From NCBI GenBank assembly GCA_038240075.1, contig JBBSEC010000109.1, forward strand, positions 1-16,170: 16,170 nt of DNA, read 5' to 3'. The DNA is from DATBAK01 sp038240075. GTDB lineage: Bacteria > Actinomycetota > Acidimicrobiia > IMCC26256 > PALSA-610. Under the pieces are notes generated by a model. That model saw only the letters and a program-made list of their open reading frames with translations, searched no databases and was not told the origin of the DNA. A program made the position numbers and the translations under genes. How positions within the stretch are numbered: the stretch's first letter is position 1; every line of letters begins with the position of its first letter. Positions 6,620-13,622 of this stretch are shown piece after piece.

Positions 6620-7399
6620 GTGACCGGGTCGATCGCCGCGGGCTGTGCGCTGCTCGGCCTCCTTGTGGGTTCCTTCCTCAACGTCGTCATCTGGCGCGTG
6701 CCCCGGAAGGAGTCGGTCGTGGCCCCCGGGTCGCACTGCCCGGGATGCGACGCGCCGATCGCCCCGCGCGACAACGTCCCGGTGTTGTCGTGGGTCCTGC
6801 TCCGCGGTCGCTGCCGCCACTGTCAGACGAAGATCTCGGTCCGCTACCCGTTGATCGAGATCGGCACGGCCGCACTGTTCGCGGCACTCGGCGCGCGGTT
6901 CGCCCACTCGTGGGCGCTGCCCGCGTACCTCGTCCTCGGTGCCGGTCTGATCGCGCTGTCGGCGATCGACCTCGAGCACTACATTCTTCCGAACCGGATC
7001 GTGTACCCGCTCGGCATTGCCGCGGTGCCGCTCCTCGCGTTGGGTGCCGGTCTCGACGGCGACTGGTGGGCCTTCGTGCGCGCGCTCATCGGCGCGGTGT
7101 GCGCGTTCGCGGCGCTCTTCGTGATCCATGTCGCGTCGCCGCGCGGGATGGGCTTCGGCGATGTGCGGTTGTCGTTCGTGCTCGGTCTCTACCTCGGTTA
7201 CCTCGGCGCGCTCGACGTGATGTTCGGTCTCTTCCTCGGCTTCATGTACGGCGCGCTCATCGGTGTCGCGCTGATGGCGTTTCGCAAGCGCGGGCGTCGC
7301 CAGCACATCCCGTTCGGCCCGTTTCTCGCGGCCGGCGCGCTCACGATCGTGCTCGTCGGCGGCCCGATCCTCGACTGGTACCGAGGCCTCGGTCGATAG
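6620..7399 (+). CDS. pilD: Prepilin peptidase / N-methyltransferase (type IV leader peptidase)
   Basis: This 259-residue membrane aspartic protease cleaves the class III leader of type IV pilins and usually N-methylates the new N-terminus. The N-terminal GLLVGSFLNVVIWRVP is the family signature. The cytoplasmic methyltransferase-type domain keeps the four zinc cysteines C40-x2-C43 and C65-x2-C68. The two catalytic aspartates are D117 in SAIDLEHYILPN and D181 in GMGFGDVRL. About seven to eight membrane segments follow the expected pattern, and the length is normal. An in-frame ATG lies 75 bp upstream, but the signature and the hexamer at 6607 favour GTG 6620. It stands just before the pilMN-pilO operon, separated by a 183-bp regulatory gap, and should process the pilins used by that machine. 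Confidence 0.93.
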   Translation: MTGSIAAGCALLGLLVGSFLNVVIWRVPRKESVVAPGSHCPGCDAPIAPRDNVPVLSWVLLRGRCRHCQTKISVRYPLIEIGTAALFAALGARFAHSWALPAYLVLGAGLIALSAIDLEHYILPNRIVYPLGIAAVPLLALGAGLDGDWWAFVRALIGAVCAFAALFVIHVASPRGMGFGDVRLSFVLGLYLGYLGALDVMFGLFLGFMYGALIGVALMAFRKRGRRQHIPFGPFLAAGALTIVLVGGPILDWYRGLGR

Positions 7400-7415
7400 C
7401 TGAGCTTCGGCTCAG
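7400..7415 (+). terminator. TTCG-tetraloop hairpin after pilD
   Basis: CTGAGC and GCTCAG form a perfect 6-bp stem closed by a TTCG loop, directly after the pilD stop codon. UUCG loops are very stable. There is no T-run behind it, so it may end transcription poorly or act as a 3' stabilising hairpin. Confidence 0.5.
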
Positions 7416-7457
7416 AACGCACGCGTGTGCGCCGCGGACGTTGCGCGCGTTGGGAAC

Positions 7458-7469
7458 CACACGCGTGTG
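7458..7469. promoter_or_regulatory. 12-bp palindrome CACACGCGTGTG
   Basis: A perfect palindrome in the gap before the pilus operon. A related imperfect copy, GCACGCGTGTGC, lies about 40 bp upstream near 7419-7430. Paired sites of this kind may be operators; the binding protein is unknown. Confidence 0.35.
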
Positions 7470-7495
7470 ATTCCAGCCTTGGTTTTTGGGGCCGA

Positions 7496-7513
7496 ATGAG
7501 TCCGATGACTCAT
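7496..7513. promoter_or_regulatory. Inverted repeat ATGAGTC-cgat-GACTCAT, candidate operator
   Basis: Perfect 7-bp arms with a 4-nt spacer lie just upstream of the promoter-like hexamers of the pilus operon. No T-tract follows. Its place, 70 bp before a small HTH gene, suits a regulator-binding site, possibly for that HTH protein itself. Confidence 0.4.
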
Positions 7514-7526
7514 GTTGAGGCTGTTA

Positions 7527-7556
7527 TTGACGATTGTTACTAGTGACTCCTACTGT
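7527..7556 (+). promoter_or_regulatory. Putative promoter of the HTH-pilMN-pilO-pilP operon
   Basis: TTGACG (7527-7532) and TACTGT (7551-7556) are separated by 18 bp and lie in the most AT-rich part of the window. An overlapping alternative is TTGAGG (7515-7520) with TACTAG (7538-7543), 17-bp spacer. Either would leave a short leader before GTG 7583, which has GAGGG at 7574-7578 as ribosome binding site. Confidence 0.45.
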
Positions 7557-7582
7557 GACTGTTGTGATGATACGAGGGCAAC

Positions 7583-7786
7583 GTGGCTGGTGAGCGAAAC
7601 CTCCTGACGGTTCGGGAGGTCGCCGAGACCATGCGGGTCTCGAACATGACGGTGTACCGGCTCATCCGCGCCGGAGAGCTGCCCGCGATCCGCGTCGGCA
7701 AGCACTTCCGCATTCGCGAGAACGAGTTGAACGACTACCTCGAGTCGCAGACCGTGCGGGGAGGTGACTCGTGGCCCGCGGCGTGA
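7583..7786 (+). CDS. Small excisionase/BldC-type helix-turn-helix DNA-binding protein
   Basis: The 67-residue protein is a single winged-HTH domain of the MerR-like 'excisionase family DNA-binding' type. LLTVREVAETMRVSNMTVYRLIRAGELPAIRVGKHFRIRENEL, read in pieces, shows the first helix (TVREVAETM), the recognition helix (NMTVYRLIRAG) and the wing (IRVGKHFRI). The same fold occurs in phage Xis, AlpA and the developmental regulator BldC; no recombinase gene is nearby, so a transcription factor is more likely than an excisionase. GTG 7583 has GAGGG four bases upstream. The 3' end overlaps pilMN by 16 bp, so it is co-translated with the pilus genes and probably regulates them or itself. Palindromes at 7458 and 7496 are candidate sites. 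Confidence 0.85.
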   Translation: MAGERNLLTVREVAETMRVSNMTVYRLIRAGELPAIRVGKHFRIRENELNDYLESQTVRGGDSWPAA

Positions 7787-9522
7787 TCGGTCTCGACGTC
7801 GGGACCAGCGCGGTCACCGTCGCCGAGATCGTCCCCGGTTCGCCGCCCCGACTCGTCGCGTTCGGACAGGTCGCGCTCGCTCGCGACGTCATGCGCGAGG
7901 GCGAGATCGTCGACGGCGACGCGGTCACCGAAGCGATCGCGCGGCTGCGTACCGAGCTCGGCCTGCGCCGGGCCAAGGTGCGCGTCGGTGTCGCCAGCCC
8001 GCGGCTGATCGTCCGTCAGGTCGAGATGCCGGTGATGACCCGTGAGGAGCTCGCCGGCGCGCTGCGCTTCCAGGCGCAGGAGCTCATCCCGATCCCGCTC
8101 GACGAGGCCGTCATCGACTTCGCGATCCTGGGCACGGTCGAGGGCGAGAACGGCGACTCGGTCATGCAGGTGCTCCTGGCCGCCGCGCACTCCGCGACGG
8201 TCTCCCGCCTCGTCGAGGCGGTCGAGGGCGCGGGCCTCGGAGTCGAGTCCGTCGATCTCATTCCTCTTGCCCTCATCCGCAGCCTCGCCCACGCGGTCAG
8301 CGACAACGGCGCGGGGGCCGAGGGCATCGTCTCCTTCGGCGGCGGCGTCACGTGCGTGGTCGTCCACGAGAACGGCATCCCTCGATTCGTCCGTGTGCTC
8401 GGAACCGGCGGACGTGAGCTCACCGACGCGGTCGCAACCGGCCTCGAGCTTCCGTTCGAGACCGCCGAATCGGTGAAGCGCCAGGTCGGCAACGTCTCCG
8501 ACGACGTCGTCGCCCGTGCCCGCACGTCGCTCGAACGACCGCTCGCCTCGATGCTCGACGAGGTGCGTTCCTCCCTCGACTACTACCGAAACCAGCCCGG
8601 CGCGGCACGGCTCCTGCGCGTCGTCGCGACCGGTGGCGGCGCGTTGCTGCCCGGCATGGTCGACCGCCTCTCCACGCTCGTCGGCCTCCCCGTGCAGCTG
8701 GCCGAGCCCCGCTCGATGCTCACGGTCGGCGACATCGGTTTCGACGACAACGAGCTGCCCCGTCTCGACCCGTACCTCCCCGCCGCGGTCGGACTCGCGC
8801 TTCCGCCCGGACCGGTCGGTGTCGCAATCGACCTGCTGCCGCGCGAGTCGCACGCCGCGAGCCCGAAGACCCGCATGATCGCGATCGGCGCAGCCGCGGC
8901 TGCCGCGCTCATCGTGCTGCTCGCCATCCCGACGATCGCCCGGCAGCACTCCATCTCGCATCAGCACCACGAGCTCGCGGTCGCGCAACAGCACAACCAG
9001 GCGCTGCAGCTCCAGATCGGCGATCTCCAGTCGGCGCAGGCAAAGCAGGAGCAGCTCGATTCGCTCCGCACGCAGATCACCGGCCTCCTCAGCGCGGATG
9101 TCTCGTGGAGCCGGATGCTGCAGGACATCGCGCGCACGATTCCGAGCAACGTCTGGCTCACGAGCTTCCAAGGCACCGTGACGCCGCCCGTCGCGGCCGC
9201 GGCACCCGTCACTCCCACCACCGTTCCCGGCGAAGCGACGACCACCACCGCCGCCGGCGCCACGCCGGTCACGACACCCACGATCGCGGCGAGCCCGCTC
9301 TCGGGAACCGTCACCTTCAGCGCCGTCGGTCTCGACTATCCGTCGGTGGCGGCGTGGATCAAGATGATCTCCGAGCTCCCGTCGCTCTCCGACCTGTGGG
9401 TGCCGACCGCAACCGAGGCGACGATCGGGACCCAGGGCGTCGTGAACTTCACGTCGACCGCTTCGCTCACGCCGAAGGCACAGTCCGACCGGCTGCAGCG
9501 CTACGAGGGGACGCAGAAATGA
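7771..9522 (+). CDS. pilMN: PilM-PilN fusion, type IV pilus inner-membrane platform protein
   Basis: The 583-residue protein joins two normally separate pilus proteins. Residues 1 to about 345 are PilM, an actin-like cytoplasmic protein: phosphate-1 loop IGLDVGTSAVTVAEI with D9, helix LDEVRSSLDYYRNQ, adenosine motif VVATGGGALLPG. In the phosphate-2 motif (GIVSFGGGVT, 185-194) Ser188 stands where DxGxxxT has aspartate. Residues 351-359, VAIDLLPRE, match the INLLP motif at the N-terminus of PilN that binds PilM. A membrane segment (about 369-390), a coiled coil (about 395-440) and a PilN-like extracytoplasmic domain follow, interrupted by a Thr/Pro/Ala-rich insert at about 471-510. The layout equals GspL of type II secretion. 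GTG 7771 overlaps the HTH gene by 16 bp; the 3' end overlaps pilO by 4 bp. Confidence 0.88.
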   Translation: MARGVIGLDVGTSAVTVAEIVPGSPPRLVAFGQVALARDVMREGEIVDGDAVTEAIARLRTELGLRRAKVRVGVASPRLIVRQVEMPVMTREELAGALRFQAQELIPIPLDEAVIDFAILGTVEGENGDSVMQVLLAAAHSATVSRLVEAVEGAGLGVESVDLIPLALIRSLAHAVSDNGAGAEGIVSFGGGVTCVVVHENGIPRFVRVLGTGGRELTDAVATGLELPFETAESVKRQVGNVSDDVVARARTSLERPLASMLDEVRSSLDYYRNQPGAARLLRVVATGGGALLPGMVDRLSTLVGLPVQLAEPRSMLTVGDIGFDDNELPRLDPYLPAAVGLALPPGPVGVAIDLLPRESHAASPKTRMIAIGAAAAAALIVLLAIPTIARQHSISHQHHELAVAQQHNQALQLQIGDLQSAQAKQEQLDSLRTQITGLLSADVSWSRMLQDIARTIPSNVWLTSFQGTVTPPVAAAAPVTPTTVPGEATTTTAAGATPVTTPTIAASPLSGTVTFSAVGLDYPSVAAWIKMISELPSLSDLWVPTATEATIGTQGVVNFTSTASLTPKAQSDRLQRYEGTQK

Positions 9523-10178
9523 AGTCCCGTGTCGTCATCTTCGGCGTGCTCCTGACCGTTGTCGTCGTGTTGATCTGGAACATCGCGATCTTCTCGCCGA
9601 GTGGCCACAAGCTCAACGACGCGAAGACGGCCGCGCAGACGGCCCAGGCGCTCGAGCCCGGGTTGCAGGCGCAGTTGGCTCGACTCAAGCAGATCAGCCA
9701 GAACGGACCGGAGATCGCGGCGCAACTCGACAAGCTCAACGCGGCCGTGCCCGCGGCGCCCGACCTCGACGGATTCATCCTCTCCGCGAACCAGATCGCG
9801 ACGCAGGCCGGGATCGACTGGCTGTCGGTGTCGCCTTCGATCGTGCAGGCCGGCACGACCGGTCCGTCGGTGATCCCGCTCACCATGCAGATCAAGGGCG
9901 GGTTCTTCCAGGTGCTCGACTACCTCAACCGGCTCGAGGACATGGGCCGCCTGGTGATCATCGACGCGATCAACACCACGGCCGCGAGTGCCGCAGGGGC
10001 GACGGGGCCGCCGACGCTGTCGGTCTCGCTCACGGCGCGGATGTTCACGCGTGCCGCGCCCGCGCCCGCGGCGGGAAGCGTTCCGACGCCCGGCACCGCG
10101 ACCGGCACGACCGGTTCCACGCCGCCCGCGAGCGGAAGCTCGAACGGCGCGACCTCGACGACCGCGCAGGTGAACTGA
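9519..10178 (+). CDS. pilO: PilO-like type IV pilus assembly protein
   Basis: The 219-residue bitopic protein has a short cytoplasmic end, a membrane segment at about 5-27 (VVIFGVLLTVVVVLIW), a coiled coil at about 33-75 and a ferredoxin-like domain to about residue 175 (IPLTMQIKGGFFQVLDYLNRLEDMGRLVIID in two parts is the hallmark strand-helix-strand of PilO). PilO pairs with PilN outside the membrane to link PilM to the pilus machinery. The last 40 residues (179-219) are rich in Ala, Pro, Gly, Ser and Thr and are probably disordered. ATG 9519 overlaps the pilMN stop in an ATGA arrangement, so the two should be translated in step. Confidence 0.88.
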   Translation: MKSRVVIFGVLLTVVVVLIWNIAIFSPSGHKLNDAKTAAQTAQALEPGLQAQLARLKQISQNGPEIAAQLDKLNAAVPAAPDLDGFILSANQIATQAGIDWLSVSPSIVQAGTTGPSVIPLTMQIKGGFFQVLDYLNRLEDMGRLVIIDAINTTAASAAGATGPPTLSVSLTARMFTRAAPAPAAGSVPTPGTATGTTGSTPPASGSSNGATSTTAQVN

Positions 10179-10771
10179 TGCAACAGGGAGAACGGCGCCG
10201 CCTCATCATCCTCGGTTCCGTTGCCGGGTTCCTCGTCGTCGTCTTCATCGCGCGGCTGCTCTTCTTCAGCGGCGGCGGGGGATCGAACACGACGATCTCG
10301 TCGTCGCTGCCGACGTTCCCGCGCAACATCCCGACGAGCACGTCGACGACGACGCCGTCGTCACGCTCGACGCACACGCCCGCGACCTTCGACGTCTTCG
10401 CGACGAAGAACCCGTTCGAGCCGGTCATCATCCTGACCCCGACCAGCGGCGGCACCGGTGCGACGACCCCGACGAGCCCCGACACGACGCCAGGCACGGG
10501 CACGACGCCCGGCGGGGGAACGACGGCGACCACGGCCCCGCCGAGCAACGAGCCAACGCCGGGCTCGTCGGTCGCGCTCCTCGATGTGTTCCAGCAGGGC
10601 GATGGCACCCCGATGGCGAAGGTCCAGGTCGGTTCGACCGTCTACACGGTTGGGGTCGGCGACTCGTTTGCCACCAGCTACCGCGTCGTGAGCCTCAATG
10701 CGCCGTGCGGCCAGTTCCTCTTCGGCGATGCACCGTTCAAGCTCTGCGAAGGCGAAGAAGTCATCAAGTAG
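10178..10771 (+). CDS. PilP/GspC-like pilus assembly protein with N-terminal membrane anchor
   Basis: The protein of 197 residues begins with Arg-rich MQQGERRR and a single membrane segment (9-30). Two long Thr/Ser/Pro/Gly-rich linkers (about 36-68 and 87-130) surround the short patch FDVFATKNPFEP (71-82). The C-terminal 65 residues (VALLDVFQQG to EEVIK) look like the small beta domain of PilP and GspC (HR domain), with VQVGSTVYTVGVGDSF as the core strands. C177 and C190 could form a disulfide outside the cell. Gram-negative PilP is a lipoprotein that docks on the secretin; this one has no lipobox and is anchored like GspC. ATG 10178 shares one base with the pilO stop. The family assignment rests on weak similarity plus position in the operon. 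Confidence 0.6.
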   Translation: MQQGERRRLIILGSVAGFLVVVFIARLLFFSGGGGSNTTISSSLPTFPRNIPTSTSTTTPSSRSTHTPATFDVFATKNPFEPVIILTPTSGGTGATTPTSPDTTPGTGTTPGGGTTATTAPPSNEPTPGSSVALLDVFQQGDGTPMAKVQVGSTVYTVGVGDSFATSYRVVSLNAPCGQFLFGDAPFKLCEGEEVIK

Positions 10772-10812
10772 GCCGGCTTGTAAGATCTCGCCGACCGCCT
10801 GCGTCCGACCGC

Positions 10813-10826
10813 TATAAAGGGATGTC
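10813..10826 (+). promoter_or_regulatory. -10-like TATAAA and/or AAGGGA ribosome binding site before aroC
   Basis: TATAAA (10813-10818) is the best -10 match in the 55-bp gap after the pilP-like gene and lies 8 nt before the GTG at 10827. It overlaps AAGGGA (10817-10822), a fair Shine-Dalgarno sequence 4 nt from the start. Either a leaderless aroC transcript or read-through from the pilus operon with a normal ribosome binding site is possible. Confidence 0.4.
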
Positions 10827-11990
10827 GTGCTGCGCTTTCTGACCGCGGGCGAATCCCACGGACCGGCCCTCGTGGTCATCGTCGAGGGCCTGCCCGCGGG
10901 GCTGCCCATCCTCATCGACGACATCGGGTCCGAGCTCGCCCGCCGCCGCCTCGGCTACGGACGCGGTCCGCGCATGCGCTTCGAGGCCGACGAGATCGAG
11001 TTCCTCGGGGGCGTGCGGCACGGCCGGACCCTCGGCTCGCCGGTCGCGATCCTGATCCACAACTCCGAATGGGCGACGGGTAAATGGAACGACGAGATGT
11101 CGTCCGCGCCGGGCGCCACCGCGAGCCCGCTCACCCAGCCCCGTCCCGGGCACGCAGATCTTGCCGGGATGCAGAAGTACGGCCTGCGCGACGCGCGCGA
11201 CGTGCTCGAGCGCGCGAGCGCGCGCGAGACCGCGGCGCGGGTGGCGGCCGGTGCGGTCGCGAAGGTGCTGCTCGCGCAGATCGGCATCGACGTGCTCTCG
11301 CACGTGATCGAGCTCGGCGGTGTGCGCGCCGCGGCCGACGTGCGCCCGAAGCCGGGCGACCTCGAACAGATCGACACCTCGCAGGTGCGGTGCTTCGACC
11401 CGACCGCGGAAGCCGCGATGGTGGAGGCGATCAAGGCGGCCGCGAAGGCCGGTGATTCGCTCGGTGGCGTGCTCGAAGTGCTCGGCTACGGCGTGCCGCC
11501 CGGTCTCGGATCGCACGTGCACTGGGACCGGCGCATCGACGGGTTGATCGCGCAGTCGCTCATGAGCATCCAGGCGATGAAAGCCGTCGAGATCGGCGAG
11601 GGGTTCGAAGGCGCGAAGCGGCCGGGGAGCGAGGCGCACGACGCGATCTCGTGGAACGAGCACGACGGCTACCAGCGCGAATCGAGTCGCGCCGGCGGCA
11701 TCGAAGGCGGGATGACGACGGGTGCACTGGTTGTCGCACGCGTGGCGATGAAGCCGCTGGCGACGCTCAACCGCCCGGTGCTGAAGACCGTCGACACCGA
11801 GACGAAGGAAGAGACGGTCTCGTTCAAGGAGCGCACCGACGTCACCGCGGTTCCGGCGGCGGGCGTGGTGGCCGAGACGATGGTCGCGCTCGTCCTGGCA
11901 TCGGAGGCGCTGCGCAAGTTCGGCGGCGATTCCGTCGAGGAGTTCCTCGCCAACCACGCGCACTACCTCGCGTCGCTGAGAGAGTCATGA
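10827..11990 (+). CDS. aroC: Chorismate synthase
   Basis: AroC removes phosphate from 5-enolpyruvylshikimate-3-phosphate to give chorismate, using reduced FMN; it is the last step of the shikimate pathway. The 387-residue length is normal for actinobacteria. The N-terminal LTAGESHGPAL carries the conserved GESHG with H11. The second signature is RPGHADLAGMQKYG with H109, followed by DARDVLERASARETAARVA. The C-terminal part shows GGIEGGMTTGALVVARVAMKP and a basic ERTDVTAVPAAGVVAETM segment. GTG 10827 is the start that keeps the N-terminal signature at the usual place. It opens a run of shikimate genes and is 16 bp before aroK. Confidence 0.96.
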   Translation: MLRFLTAGESHGPALVVIVEGLPAGLPILIDDIGSELARRRLGYGRGPRMRFEADEIEFLGGVRHGRTLGSPVAILIHNSEWATGKWNDEMSSAPGATASPLTQPRPGHADLAGMQKYGLRDARDVLERASARETAARVAAGAVAKVLLAQIGIDVLSHVIELGGVRAAADVRPKPGDLEQIDTSQVRCFDPTAEAAMVEAIKAAAKAGDSLGGVLEVLGYGVPPGLGSHVHWDRRIDGLIAQSLMSIQAMKAVEIGEGFEGAKRPGSEAHDAISWNEHDGYQRESSRAGGIEGGMTTGALVVARVAMKPLATLNRPVLKTVDTETKEETVSFKERTDVTAVPAAGVVAETMVALVLASEALRKFGGDSVEEFLANHAHYLASLRES

Positions 11991-12006
11991 GCGAGCGGGC
12001 GACGTC

Positions 12007-12540
12007 ATGAGTGCGCGGCATCTCGTGCTGGTGGGGATGATGGGATCGGGGAAGTCGACGGTGGGGAAGCGCTGCGCGCAGCGACTGCAGCGTCCGCTCG
12101 TCGACACCGACGAGATCATCGAGGCCCTTGCCGGCGCGTCCGTGGCCGAGGTGTTCGCCCGCGACGGTGAGCCCGCGTTCCGTGCGCTCGAACGCACCGC
12201 GGTCGGCGACGCGTGCGCGGCTCCGACGCCGAGCGTGATCGCGGTCGGGGGCGGCGCGGTGCTCGACGCCGACAACCGGCAGTGCATGCGCGCGGCCGGT
12301 CTCGTCGTCTGGTTGCAGGCAACGCCGGAGCAGCTCGCCGTGCGCGTCGGCGACGCGCGCACACGGCCACTTCTGCATGGCGATGCCGCGGGCACGCTGA
12401 ATCGCCTCGACTCGTTGCGCCGACCCGCGTACGAAGCGGCCGCGCACGAGGTCGTCGACACCGACGGGTTGTCGGTCAATGCCGTCGTTGACGCCGTGCT
12501 CGACAAGTTCGCGAGCACGGATACCAAGGCGCGCTCATGA
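12007..12540 (+). CDS. aroK: Shikimate kinase
   Basis: AroK phosphorylates shikimate at the 3-hydroxyl using ATP. The 177-residue protein shows Walker A G10-M-M-G-S-G-K-S-T18, the shikimate-binding VDTDE (D33 and D35), F58-R59 in the substrate pocket, GGGAVLD (81-87), and R120 in TRPLL, the lid arginine. Everything needed for activity is present. The ATG at 12007 follows aroC closely; an ATG at 11987 overlapping the aroC stop opens only a seven-codon frame and is not used. The 3' end overlaps aroB by 4 bp (ATGA), so expression of the two is coupled. Confidence 0.95.
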   Translation: MSARHLVLVGMMGSGKSTVGKRCAQRLQRPLVDTDEIIEALAGASVAEVFARDGEPAFRALERTAVGDACAAPTPSVIAVGGGAVLDADNRQCMRAAGLVVWLQATPEQLAVRVGDARTRPLLHGDAAGTLNRLDSLRRPAYEAAAHEVVDTDGLSVNAVVDAVLDKFASTDTKARS

Positions 12541-13622
12541 ACCGCGTGACCGTCGATCTCGGAGCGCGCTCCTACGACATCGTCGTCGGCGAGGGCGCGC
12601 TCGCGGAGCTGGCGGCGGTGCTCGGCGGTCGACGCCGGGTCGCGATCGTGACCCAGCAACCGGTCCGAGATCACGCGGCGCGCGTCGCCGCGGTCCTCGA
12701 CGACGCGGGCATCGAGAACCAGACGTTCACGATCGACGACGGCGAAGAGCACAAGAACCTCGTGACGATCGAGACGCTCACCGGGCGCTTCGCGCTGTGG
12801 GGACTGCTGCGGGGCGACGCGGTCGTCGCGGTCGGCGGAGGCATCGTCGGCGACGTCGCCGGCTTCGCTGCGGCCTCGTACCACCGGGGCATCGCCGTCG
12901 TGCAGGTGCCCACCACGCTGCTCGCGATGGTCGACGCCTCCATCGGCGGCAAGACCGGCGTCAATCTCGCGCAGGGCAAGAACCTGGTGGGTGCGTTCCA
13001 TCAGCCCATCGCGGTGCTCGCCGATCCGACCGTGCTCACCACGCTCTCCGAACGCGACTTTCGCTGCGGTCTGGCCGAGGTCGCCAAGTACGCGCTCAGC
13101 GGTGACGACGAGCTGCTCGCGCTGTTGCGCGACCGTGGTGCCGATCTCGTCGCGCGCGAGCCCGCGATCGTCGCCGACGTCGTCGCGCGCTGCGCCGCGG
13201 CCAAGGCGCGGGTCGTCGAGGCCGACGAGCTCGAACGCACCGGGGCGCGTGCGGTGCTCAACTACGGACACACGCTCGCGCACGCGCTCGAGATCGCGGG
13301 AAGCCACACGGTGCGTCACGGCGAGGCCGTCGCGATCGGCATGGTGTTCGCGGCGCATCTCGCCGCGATCCTCGAACGGGTCGGACCCGACGCGGTCGAC
13401 GCACACGAGCAACTCCTGCGCCGCCTCGGCCTGCCGGTCGAGGCGCCGCCGGGACTGTCCGGGGGCGAGCTGGTTGCACTCATGCACCGCGACAAGAAGG
13501 CCGACGGGGGACTCACGTTCATGTTGCAGGGACCCCACGGCGTGGAGCGGGTCGACGACCCCGACCCGACCGCAGTCACCAAGGCCCTCGCGCAGGTGGG
13601 CGTGAGCGAGGCGGTGCGCTGA
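12537..13622 (+). CDS. aroB: 3-Dehydroquinate synthase
   Basis: AroB converts DAHP to 3-dehydroquinate in the second step of the shikimate pathway, using NAD and a divalent metal. The 361-residue protein has the NAD-binding AVGGGIVGDVAGFAAASY near residues 98-115, the substrate loop DASIGGKTGVN, and the three metal ligands E181 (LAEVAKYA), H245 (NYGHTLAHALE) and H261 (VRHGEAVAIGM). The C-terminal MHRDKKADGGLTFMLQG is also typical. Length is normal. ATG 12537 overlaps the aroK stop by 4 bp and the gene shares one base with the aroQ start. Confidence 0.96.
   Translation: MNRVTVDLGARSYDIVVGEGALAELAAVLGGRRRVAIVTQQPVRDHAARVAAVLDDAGIENQTFTIDDGEEHKNLVTIETLTGRFALWGLLRGDAVVAVGGGIVGDVAGFAAASYHRGIAVVQVPTTLLAMVDASIGGKTGVNLAQGKNLVGAFHQPIAVLADPTVLTTLSERDFRCGLAEVAKYALSGDDELLALLRDRGADLVAREPAIVADVVARCAAAKARVVEADELERTGARAVLNYGHTLAHALEIAGSHTVRHGEAVAIGMVFAAHLAAILERVGPDAVDAHEQLLRRLGLPVEAPPGLSGGELVALMHRDKKADGGLTFMLQGPHGVERVDDPDPTAVTKALAQVGVSEAVR

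Noticed and set aside
7583..7786. Phage or integrative-element excisionase.
   Set aside because: The fold fits, but no integrase, attachment-site duplication or phage gene is present and the gene is embedded in the pilus operon.
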